DNA of 64,000 nt from Apostichopus japonicus (taxonomy: Eukaryota; Echinodermata; Holothuroidea; Aspidochirotida; Stichopodidae), in contig NC_092571.1 of NCBI RefSeq assembly GCF_037975245.1, forward strand, positions 14,009,417-14,073,416, given 5' to 3'. The first letter of the stretch is position 1, and each line of letters begins with the position of its first letter. A model generated the notes under the pieces. That model saw only the letters and a list, made by a program, of their open reading frames with translations. It searched no databases and was not told the DNA's origin. Shown piece after piece: positions 10,981 to 20,259 of this stretch. The position numbers were made by a program, and so were the translations under genes.

Positions 10981-12502
10981 AAAGTCATTGCCACTTAAAG
11001 ATTACCGACTTAAATGTGGGGCTAGAAACACAAGATAGCAATATTACGTTAAGTCATGATATTTAAGTGGTACATTCGTATAATAAAATACACGGACTGA
11101 ATGTAAATAATGTAAAGAAAACTGGCGACACTCGCACATGCAATATCAGACTTAACATAACTCCGTGAGCATTCTACCTTAATTAGCTATGAATAATTGA
11201 CGAATGCTTCCACAATGTGACGTTACATTGCAGACACCTACACCTCGTTAAATGCATGACTAAGTTAAATACACTTTCATCATAAGCATTAAGCAAAAAG
11301 TATCTCGGAAGAACCTTTCGAACCACTCCTATATACTCTATGAAGAATTACAACTTAAATAGGAAATCAATATAATATTTATCGACTTTTTGAGATGCCA
11401 CAAAACGAGATTAGAAACACAGATGCTATCTTTAATAATTTCGCACAGACCGAGAGCGTATTACTGTACTTTAATAATTATCTTGTTACGAGTTCACTGT
11501 TTATGCGCATACCAGATCTGATACTTGAGTCGGTGTGGGATAAAAACATTAAAATACGACATTGTTGTAAGGCAAGACAAGATTGATATAAGAAAACATT
11601 ACAATGTACAGACTGATAGTTACATCCAACCTCCTTGCTGTACTTGTATTGTAGACATGCTCAATGATGGCTATCATTGGTAAAAGTATATTCAACATTG
11701 TAATTTGATCAAGCCAGTTCATCATTGATTTGAATGATGTAGTTCTCGAGGACCCGCGCGCCACTTTAAAGTAGCTCTGCCGTGTAGGACTTTGTCTTGT
11801 CAACAATTAACCATGTTAATTCAGTTTTAAACTAGTAACACTAGTAACCCTACAAGAATGCATGAAAGTGTTAAGGTGATACAATTATCATATATCACTA
11901 GTGTTACCTAAATTAATTTATTAGATCAAAGAGCGAATGTCATCGGGCCGTGATTATAATCGCAATTAGACTGGTATATTATATTTATATATATATAATA
12001 CGAGACGGAAGTGATCTTGAGCGTGATAGAAATGGCAAATTAGACCTTATTGTCAACTTAATGGACTGCTTTTCGGCAAGATATTTTTTTCTTCGTTAAA
12101 AGTGATAGCGTCTGTCAAGACTTTAAAACTTACCAGCCCTACCGATGGAGAAATTATTCAATACATGATACCAACATTATCGCTATTCCAAGGAATATAA
12201 TTTTAAGTGATGAGTAGCACATGTATTTCATTTCTTTGATTTTCTTAGTGATAAATAAATATCATATCACAAAGGAGATCGACAGAGTACGAAGCGTTTT
12301 ATGACTGCTAACTGTATTCTTTTGGTACGTTCGGTTACAGAATTTAACTATTTAAATATTTCCGTTATTATCCCCACGCACTCCTCCCTGTTCATATAAA
12401 GCATGTGTTTTGTCACTAAAATCATGAACGAGATATAAATAAAAGAAAATACCGTTGACCTAGAAAAGCTGGAAATTGATATCAAATAGCAGTGTGTCCT
12501 AC
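10981..12502. other. Non-coding spacer between Ig pseudogenes, unit 1
   Basis: AT-rich. Parts are conserved with unit 2: about 11440-11560 matches 29010-29130 (ctgtactttaataattatct). Short inverted stretches around ctagtgttac lie near 11830 and 11895. No exon was recognised. Read-through from the A' exon at 12503 stays open down to 12348. Confidence 0.45.
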
Positions 12503-13287
12503 CTGGATATGTCTTTGGAACTTCCCAAGCACAACTATTAGAGAAACCTGTGATGGACATGAAGTCTAAGTTTCCCTGGTTAGCAAAACAGCCCACTGTT
12601 GAATTACCACTACACGAGGTAATATAAATCTTTAACACATTATCTTTACCTTCACGTGAATATTGCTTCTTAAACCTACAGTCTTTTGGTTCAACAACGT
12701 GCAAGTCTACAAATGGATATGCGTCTGGAATGGAACATGTCAGTTCAAATTTATAGTCATTATTCGGATGTAAAGTAAGATTTTCCCTATCACAGAAGAG
12801 AGGTAAAGGAGGATGATAAATGGTGAACAGACGGTTAGTATGTTGAACGAGAAGTGTGTTATCGTAATAATCGAACAATGACACATGGTAGGTTCCAGCA
12901 TCTTCTGGTTCGAGGTTTAGGATTGAAAAATCAAAATCATGAAAGTACGATGGATAATCTCCGTGTGAGTATTCTACTTGAAATAAATAACGATTGACTG
13001 TGTGATTGTATTTCGACCAGAAGAGCTCAGTGTAAGCAAAAGTACGGGTAGATGTATCTGCCGTGTGGGCCATCTCAGTGAAGTTCAACTCTAATCGAAG
13101 TATATATATACTTATATGAAAAAGAAATATCTCGAAATGCAAAGTCACATCCTACAACCGAATAGCAGTCTGTCGATTTCATAGCTGGTCCATCTTGACA
13201 ATTAAAATCACAATCGCTACACTCGGAAAAACACATTAACTGCAACAATAATAAGAAGAAAATATCAGAAAAATGTGCAATCTCCAT
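12503..13287 (-). pseudogene. Type A' Ig exon: signal peptide, V-like and C2 domains, frameshifted at an AT repeat
   Basis: The ATG at 13287 starts a signal peptide (MEIAHFSDIFFLLLLQLMCF) and then the cysteine cluster CDFNC...C-x5-C of this family. The frame breaks at a TATATATA stretch near 13100. Beyond it the other frame continues with FTEM, NRYLFQVEY, ILNLEPEDAGTYHVSL and a C2 domain (PLFCD, LTCSIPDAYPFVDL, ITSCSGNSTVGCFANQ, SCAWEVPKTYP). The exon ends at CCAG|GTAGGA (12503/12502), phase 1. Exon length is 3n+2, while intact copies are 3n+1, consistent with a single small indel. The C-terminal motif SCAWEVPKTYP separates A' from type A. It could be an inactive allele or a sequencing length error at the repeat. 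Paralog: 29599-30374. Confidence 0.8.
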
Positions 13288-13418
13288 TTTTAAAGAGATC
13301 TTATCTTACAATATTTACGCTGTGCGTTATAATTACCGATGCTTAGCTCTGCAGTGTAGTCTTCTTTCGATAGAAACCAATAGTAGAGAGTAGGTATTCT
13401 AGAAGAGATTAAGGTTCG

Positions 13419-13436
13419 TGCGCATGCACGGAAGTG
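13419..13436 (-). promoter_or_regulatory. Conserved TGCGCATGCA palindrome with adjacent ETS-like site, upstream of A'
   Basis: The sequence tgcgcatgcacggaagtg lies about 130 bp upstream of the ATG at 13287. TGCGCATGC resembles half or more of an NRF-1 site and CGGAAGTG resembles an ETS site. The same block occurs at 30565 before the sister copy, and related palindromes precede the type A exons. Regulation is inferred from conservation only. Confidence 0.45.
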
Positions 13437-13439
13437 TTC

Positions 13440-14117
13440 AGAACATGTAATATCAATGTAGCCACGCTTCTAAGATCGCTGATACTAAAATAGTAAAATA
13501 AAATATATTAAACAGTCTTTTGCAATGAATTTATACAAATTCCCTTTCTTTGCTGATAGTACGATCTGTGTCGACTGTAATTTTGGAAGAACAACGTATT
13601 CGTCTGAGCCTCTTTCATTAACATGAAGTTTGCCTGATGGGAAGTGGTGGTAGTTGTAGTAACTATGAAAGAATGCAACAAGGATGGCATCTTACTTACA
13701 AACATTTGACAGTTTCTTGAACACCCGGGTCATTTATACATGACAGCAGATACTAAGTAATATAATCGAAATGTATTTTCTAAAAAGGTCAAATAGAGGG
13801 AGGGGTACCCGAGAAATATGAGACTAACAATAAGTTGTATTCATTGTTATAATATATTTAGTTAAGTCCGTTAATAAATTGCCCCTGGCCAACCCTGGCT
13901 GTCGACGTCAATGCCTCTATAGTTCGTCAGCATTTGACCAGTCACCGTCAAAATCGTCTATACGCGTAACGGACACTACAGTATAGACGCAGTTTGTGGC
14001 TATTGCTTCAGATTAAAGTATGAAGAACAATCAAAATTAGCTTGGAAAATAAAAAACAAGAAATTAGACAGGAAAAGAAAACGACGATTCGATATCTTAG
14101 CGAAATGAGTTGTTGGG
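13440..14117. other. Non-coding spacer upstream of A'
   Basis: AT-rich, without a recognisable exon or repeat family. Confidence 0.4.
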
Positions 14118-14262
14118 CGCCTGGAAATACATTCCGAGAAGTCATCATTGCATACGGTTAAAATACTCGTAGTATTCAACATACTAAATTTATGAGTAAT
14201 ATATTTTGTTAATTTATTGTTGACTCATAGCACTTTTTTTTCTCTTTTATCCAGGATGACGT
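14118..14262 (+). repeat. Stray copy of M1 sequence
   Basis: This matches about 185-325 and 62170-62310 (landmarks gaagtcatcattgcat and ttgactcatagcactttt). It begins just where the LINE endonuclease fragment ends in the other copies. It is a small internal rearrangement copy of the duplicon edge. Confidence 0.65.
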
Positions 14263-15421
14263 TATTTGACAAGTTGCTCTTGTTTAATTATGCAAAAGTT
14301 GGGCAAAATTGCAGTTAAAAAAAAAATCTGTATATCCACCGTCAATGAGATAACAGTGACTCATTACTTTACGAATTAAATTGGCTGCTTTTGGTACCTT
14401 TATATATGGCAAAAGAGGCAAGGGGGAAGGAAAATACCAGCTGAACGAGATAGAAAGAAATCCTTAAAATAAACCTAAAAGTCGACGCTCATAAAGAGAC
14501 ATGCTAGAAAGGAAACGAGAACATTTTTGTACTTAATCGCCAAGGACTGAACAAGTTGAAATAACCTTCAACGAACAGAATTTATACTAAAACCAAAAGG
14601 AAGAAATATACTGAGACCAAGTGAAGACGAGGCTGAAAGAAACCATATGCAGTAGATATGAAATAGACGTGAACACTTAAGAGAATATAGATGATTCTAA
14701 CTGTAATTAATTTTGTTGTTGTTTGTGATTATATTTCACATTGAAATTCATATACACTCTATGTCCTTCTTTATGCCCTTGTCGACTGCTCTCTACAAAT
14801 TAGCATGACAACAACAAATATGATATAAAGAGTGTGACGTCATATAACCAGAATACACTACCCACTTACTGAACAAGGATAATGGGTTTTAATTTGCCTA
14901 TCGAATTTTTACTTTACAGAAATCGTACGTAGTTAAATTTTAAATGGTGAGTGCTGGGAGATCATAATACTGATAAAAGTAAATATAGAACTTACTAACT
15001 GACAATGTATTGCAGGTTCTCCCCAACATGGATTGTAGATATTTTCTTAAAGTAAACGTAGGGAAAAGAATGTCGCTCATTCCGTTATTATTTAAATATG
15101 CCATGAACTCACCCTTTATCTTTGCAAATTCGATACACACCCACGGAAATACACCATTCATTAAAGACTATTGGTACTGCCCTCATTTTATATTATTACT
15201 TGTTAAAGTTTCAGTTTTTTATAGGCTCTTAGGTCAATGCCTATGTTAATTCTGCAATGGTGTCGTCATCCTTGGTTGTAACTAGCATAATATGTTATAG
15301 CATATTATGTTCTAATGTAGCTTATATCCGTCACACTGCGTGCGGTTTTTCGTTCCTTAAAATTACATATGAAGACTATGAATCAACACAGCAAGGCTTC
15401 ACTGTATTACTGTACTAAAGT
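14263..15421. other. Non-coding spacer between A' and A, unit 1
   Basis: Nothing coding is visible. The section around 15010-15160 has a diverged counterpart at 31115-31215 in unit 2 (agtaaacgtagggaaaagaatgtc versus agtgaacgtagggcaagcaatgtc, shortened here), so it is duplicon sequence. Confidence 0.45.
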
Positions 15422-15436
15422 ACTCGTGTGTTTGTA

Positions 15437-15731
15437 CATTTGTACATTCGCCTTCAGGTTGAAGGCGATTTTCGCCGTTTATCTGGGGCTGCCTTTTTTG
15501 GACGCTGGTGTGCCGGGGAGGGGTGTTTTGTTTCGCTGCGTGCTGGTCGTCCTTTTGTAGTTTTTTGAATGTTTCACTGGGTGGTTGGGCGTTTTGTCTC
15601 TGCAGGTCGGTGGGCGTATGTACTTCTTTGGCTCGCTTGACCTGAGTTTCGTTTGTAAGAATGGGATGGTTCGGTAGTGCCGTTTGGCCGTGACGTTTTG
15701 TATCCCGCATGGCGGGTCACGTAAACAGCAC
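15437..15731 (+). mobile_element. LINE-A 3'-end insertion with 15-bp target duplication
   Basis: It contains only the last ~290 bp of LINE-A (end of ORF2, 3' UTR, tail). It is flanked by direct repeats actcgtgtgtttgta at 15422-15436 and 15732-15746. The corresponding place in unit 2 (about 31670) has only a single similar stretch. This is a 5'-truncated insertion that postdates duplication of the unit. Confidence 0.88.
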
Positions 15732-16084
15732 ACTCGTGTGTTTGTATGCTAATGGAGCTTATGGTCAGGAAAAAAAGTCCCTTGACCACACCCACCAGCC
15801 CACTGACTTCGGAGCAACGCGTGCAAGGAAACTTTGAAAGAGCTAAAAGTCATATTGGATTAAAATTGTGTACTTTAACGATAACAGGGAACTAGCAGTT
15901 AGAAAAGTACATTGCTTGTGTTGGTGCAATTTAGTATTCGAAATTGTTCTTAGTCTGAAACATTTTCTTAGTGGGTGGGGTATTTTTATATATTAGGCGA
16001 TGACTTTAAGAATGATGAGTAGACAGTTTTCTCTTTCAAAGCATTTGCGTTCACAGTTCATAAAATAAATGACAAAAGACTCAC

Positions 16085-16907
16085 CTGAATTACTTTTAGA
16101 GATGTTAAATTCACATCTGTCCGAATACTGCGGTGTGGAAAGGAACGCCATCGTGTCCTGTGTAGCGATGCATCCAACAGTTGAGTTTTGGTCACAAGAC
16201 GTAACGTACATAGAAAGCTCTTGAATACCGTTATTATCTGTGTAATGTTTCTGAAAATCACAGCCGTCGGGCTCAATCATTTCCAGATTTATCGGTGGAA
16301 ACCCGTTTGTTATTACACAAGATATAGTTACGTGGTAGGAGCCAGATGGGAATGAGGAGGGGCCTTGACAAACAAGAGGTGTAGAAGGCTGGTAGACTGT
16401 AAAGAGATGATAGGTGTGAGTATAGTGAGAGTTATCATCAGTCAATGACAGATGATAAGTACCAGCATCCTCTCGTTGAAGGTTTAAGATGGACAAAGAG
16501 AAATCAACCTTAGTAACTTCAGGCCAGTAGTGGGATAGATCTTCCTCAACATATTCTAGTTTTACTTGAAATAAATATCGATTGACTGTCTGATTCTGTC
16601 TGAGATGTATACCGTTGAAGGAGTAAGTTCCTTTAGAGGGAACTTCTCCATTAGTACGTCTGGTGAAGTTCATCGCTACATCTAAATCATCTATATATAC
16701 ATCTATGTCAAATACATATAATGAATAATGATCTTTATTAACAGCAATATCCGGGAACGAGAAGTCACAACCTATCATAGCGTAGCATTCCTTTGAAGTT
16801 ACTGTTTGTCCTTCTGTGCAGTGATAGTTACAACCGATTACGTTACAAGTATATAATATCAGGAAGATGGCAAGATGCAATGACTTTGAAACAATGAAAC
16901 CATCCAT
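16085..16907 (-). CDS. Type A Ig-like ectodomain exon 1 (signal peptide, V-like, C2-like), unit 1
   Basis: The ATG at 16907 opens 274 codons plus one base, ending at a perfect donor CAG|GTGAGT (16085/16084, phase 1). Residues 1-25 are a signal peptide. A V-like domain spans about 26-172: Cys26, Cys30, Cys41 and Cys47 cluster at its start, and ILNLQREDAGTYHLSL marks strands E-F, but the usual F-strand cysteine is His152. A C2/I-like domain spans 173-274 with Cys180, 197, 216, 238, 246 and 265; NSTVGCIATQ is its F strand. N-glycosylation sequons are at 80, 105, 241 and 268. The family resembles invertebrate immune-type or recognition IgSF proteins, but I recognise no named member. If the donor is not used, the frame continues 30 codons to a stop at about 15993. 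The downstream exon was not found. Type B lies 1.4 kb upstream. Confidence 0.8.
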
Positions 16908-17008
16908 GTTTAAATAATTAACGACTTTTAAAGTTGTCCAACGTCGCAGTTTGTGCCTACATTTATTTGAAAACTATAATGAGAGATAGAAAGTGATCTT
17001 TGTTACAG

Positions 17009-17020
17009 TGCGCATGCGTT
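17009..17020 (-). promoter_or_regulatory. NRF-1-like palindrome TGCGCATGCGTT upstream of type A, unit 1
   Basis: It lies about 100 bp upstream of the ATG at 16907. The same motif is at 33052 and 58434 at the same relative place, within a ~200-bp conserved upstream block that also holds ggaaaatatatttcc, a 15-base perfect palindrome. A promoter role is inferred. Confidence 0.5.
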
Positions 17021-17109
17021 AATTTGCTTCCAACTGTGCATGACTGGAAAATATATTTCCGACATGACAACATGCATGCACGGGTGTGTTTCGAATTTTA
17101 AACATCGCT

Positions 17110-17823
17110 TTGATTTTTTTTTAACTTGAGCAGTTATATTAGCTAAGAAGTAGGATTATGATTTTAATATAACATTGTTATTTAATGACCAGATATATAT
17201 TTTTAAGGGCGTTTGTATGAAGCGTTTGTTGTCCTTGTTTGTGTTCTCGCTGTTTATTTAATGCTTAAACTCGGCTTTTGAAACAGTACCCTCCAGTAAC
17301 GTCAAAACAAGTTTCAGTATGTAACGAATGTCATTACTATACTTTCATACTGAGTAAGACCAATAAAAAACAGAGAATGAGAATGCAACGTGGAGCTTGA
17401 AATGAAGCACTGACAGGGCATAAGCATATAGACATAATCTTTATCATTTTAAAGTGATACATTCATCAAAAACGAATTGAATGTACCTGAAAGTGATGAC
17501 GCACTCATGTGAAAAATTTAACAAACTGAATTCGTGAGCATTCTACTTTCATCTGCTCCGGTGACCTGACGAGTGAATTAAAAATGTGATGCAACAGTGT
17601 AGATAAAAACTTATCAGCAATTGAAGGCTAAAATAACATCTTCCAAATGAGGTATTAACACAAAAATCCGGATTTACAATTCTGGTTTTTTGTTGCTTTA
17701 TATTTCACATCCAGGTGAATTAATATTTTCATTATTTCTTTTGTTTATTTCGCGAACAGCTAATCACTTGGATATTTCTGTGAGTTTTCTTTTTCAATCA
17801 AAGTAACTTCTTACATCTATGCA
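17110..17823. other. Conserved non-coding sequence between type A and type B exons, unit 1
   Basis: It matches 33130-34310 and 58520-58900 (landmark gagaatgcaacgtggagc). No Ig C2 exon was found here, so type B does not have its own nearby second-domain exon. Confidence 0.5.
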
Positions 17824-18154
17824 GGGGCGTCAATCCGATTTGAATATATTTTTCTATACCATTTTAACCGACGACTGGAACTGGCCTCGAAAGAAAGGCA
17901 GACTAAGCTTAAGATTGTCGGAGAGCTCAGGGTACCGACTCACGAAATCTGGGTGGAATTCACCATTCATCAACATAGATTGATATTCGATGATATGAAT
18001 CCTGAGATTTGTATGCCCTAACCAAATAGAGCCACGACACTACTTTTTTTCCAAATGTGTGTGTGTGTGGGGGGGGGGGGCATTTGATAGTGTGTCCCTC
18101 ACCCATCGAAATGTGGAGGGGAAGTATCCCCCCGTCCCCCTAGGATTGACGCCC
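17824..18154. mobile_element. Small non-autonomous DNA transposon (MITE-like)
   Basis: Ends are inverted: GGGGCGTCAATCC at 17824-17836 and GGATTGACGCCC at 18143-18154. It is flanked by atgca at 17819-17823 and 18155-18159. Unit 2 has an empty site near 34300 (aacatcaatgcatgtaaag). It is about 330 bp with no ORF and includes a GT/G run near 18060-18080. The superfamily is not determined; the TIR start resembles the GGGGCGT ends common in animal MITEs. Confidence 0.75.
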
Positions 18155-18308
18155 ATGCATCTTTGCATGTAAAAAAAAAAAAAATTACTGTAACGTTTTG
18201 CCAGATGTTTCAATGGTTTTGGTTACTCTGAAAATATGTCTCTAACACTCGACGGCTTTTAGTCATACATAGATAGGTATGAGTAGATAAATGTTAGGTA
18301 GAGCTTAC

Positions 18309-18779
18309 CAAATAGACGGTATGTGTGTTGCAATACAGTCGGGCCGACAGTCCAGTCGCTGTTTGTAGACTTTATGTCAACTTGATAAGTTCCAGCATCG
18401 TCCAATTTGATATTTAGGATTGAGAAATTAAAGTTAAAAGAGCAATCCGGATATTCACAATAAAGGTATTCAACTTGGAATAGATAACGGTCATAAGTAT
18501 GATCCTCATACCACCGGAACATTCCAGAGTAAAGAAACGGAGCTCGAAGTACATTATCATCGGTAGCCAGCTTGGTAAAGTTCAAATCTAATGTAAGTAT
18601 ATATATATATATGAAAATGAAATATTTGGAAACGATAAGTCACAGCCTACTACCACATAACAGTTTGTTGAATTTACTGTAGGTCCATCTTGACAGTGAT
18701 AGTCACGATCAATATCTTCGGAAAATGAAAAAGTGACCAGAAAAATGAGAAAACAATGTAAAACAGGTACAAATCCCAT
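18309..18779 (-). pseudogene. Type B Ig exon (signal peptide plus V-like), frameshifted at AT repeat, unit 1
   Basis: ATG at 18779 (MGFVPVLHCF, the start shared by all type B copies; an in-frame ATG at 18797 is not conserved). A signal peptide and cysteine cluster follow (RDYHC, CYVVVGC), then LSFPNISFSY, where an (AT)n tract at about 18598-18612 breaks the frame. The other frame resumes with LNFTKLATDD, DRYLFQVEYLY, ILNIKLDDAGTYQVDI and LQHTYRLFG, ending at TTTG|GTAAGC (18309/18308). The length is 3n, while intact copies are 3n+1. The first cysteine of the cluster is Arg here. Probably null, unless repeat length differs between alleles. Confidence 0.78.
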
Positions 18780-20259
18780 ATCGCGGTATTTTGACAATTA
18801 TTCACTGTAAATATGATGCATTTATTGCAACACTTCGCGCATCTGTCTGTAAAGCGAGGAGCGCTGTTTATGAATCAAACAAGGAGTCGTTATTAAGAAA
18901 CACCCGTGCATGTGCACGTGTGTGTGTTTTCATTTGAGTAACATATGTGCTGATTCAAAGTGAAAATGACTAGGCTGACAATGAAGTTTTTTATTGCTAC
19001 GTGACAATAAAAATTAATTTAACTTGTAGTTTCGAGAGAAGGAATTCTGCTGATGTCTGTAGTGTTTTAATATCCTTTTTACTGGATATCGTAATGAATA
19101 TAAGGCTATGGAAATCGCTCGAATGATTTTATTTATACATGCAAGTCAAACATGTATTGAATTACCTGTGTATGCAATTGATAGTCGAGCCTCGTGAATT
19201 TGACATAGTTACTATCTAACTTAACCAGATTCACAACTGAATGAGATGTTATACGTATCTATTAAAGACAGAAAACATATCTTTAAGGCTAAAATGAGGA
19301 ATCCTTTGACGCAATTTTTTATATTTCAACAACTTTATATCGTAACGATTATTGCTCAATATAAGATAATTGTAAGTCATCAAGGTGAGACAACCCTCAT
19401 AGACTTTAGCAAACATTGTCCTTTTATTACAGTCGTACATAGTAGGCAACGCAGGTAATTGTAGCCATCTATTGTAATATTTTAGAGAATATTTCAAATG
19501 TTGTCTCTTCCTTTCACAGTTTCCAAGATGGTTTAACAATATTATCATGTATATGAGACTTAAAACAGACCATTTGGTTGCCTAGCTTTTCTTCTAAAAT
19601 TCAATGCTTTAATTCTCCGGCCGAATAATCCAACAACGATGTGGAGTGCATCCTGAGCAGAGAGAGGTGAAGTGCGGAAAGCTACTCGTCCGGGGGGGGG
19701 GGGGGGGTAAAAGGCGAAACAACCCTTTGAATATCACGTGGTTTGAAGTGGAGATCTCGTTCATGACAATAGTCCATTATTAATCAATCACGACTTTGTT
19801 ACGTCTTTTCAGATGTTACAATTTAAAACAGTAAGCTTCTATATTATTTCTTGATTTGTGGTAAATGCGTTTCATTTTGAAATCCTATAAAACGATTAAT
19901 CTAGAATGTTATTATCAATTGATTAATATTCTATAAGGATAACATGTTCAGATCCGTTGACTTATTCAATTACCTTTCTTCATTCAGGTGTGTAACAGGG
20001 GACCTGTGCATGACTCATTGTATACAACTTCCCTGCCGATTCTCATGGCTTTATCATGTAAAACTGGTTAAGGTGGGTACCAAATAATCAGATAAAACTG
20101 ATGTGTTATAATTTTATGACCAGTTGCTACTGAGAAGGACACACAATCCTATGCATATGTGGATTGACTGGACTAACCACTCAGGTTTCGCCAATTATAT
20201 TTCAACGTGTGTTTCAGTTTATACTGACGGCTGTCTCTTACTCAAAGTACAAACTGATA
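18780..20259. repeat. Duplicon module M3, unit 1 (non-coding)
   Basis: It covers upstream sequence of type B and beyond, matching 34940-36900 and 59405-61100. Landmarks are cacttcgcgcatctgtctgt (about 18834), gattttatttatacatgcaa (19130) and gttgctactgagaagga (20121). A G run is at 19693-19708. No gene was seen. Confidence 0.7.

Noticed and set aside
13508-13705. 65-codon minus frame upstream of A'
   Set aside because: Low-complexity Thr run from a short repeat, no counterpart in unit 2.
17058-17072. STAT or CArG site in ggaaaatatatttcc
   Set aside because: It is a palindrome conserved with the upstream block but does not fit the TTC-N3-GAA or CC(A/T)6GG consensus.
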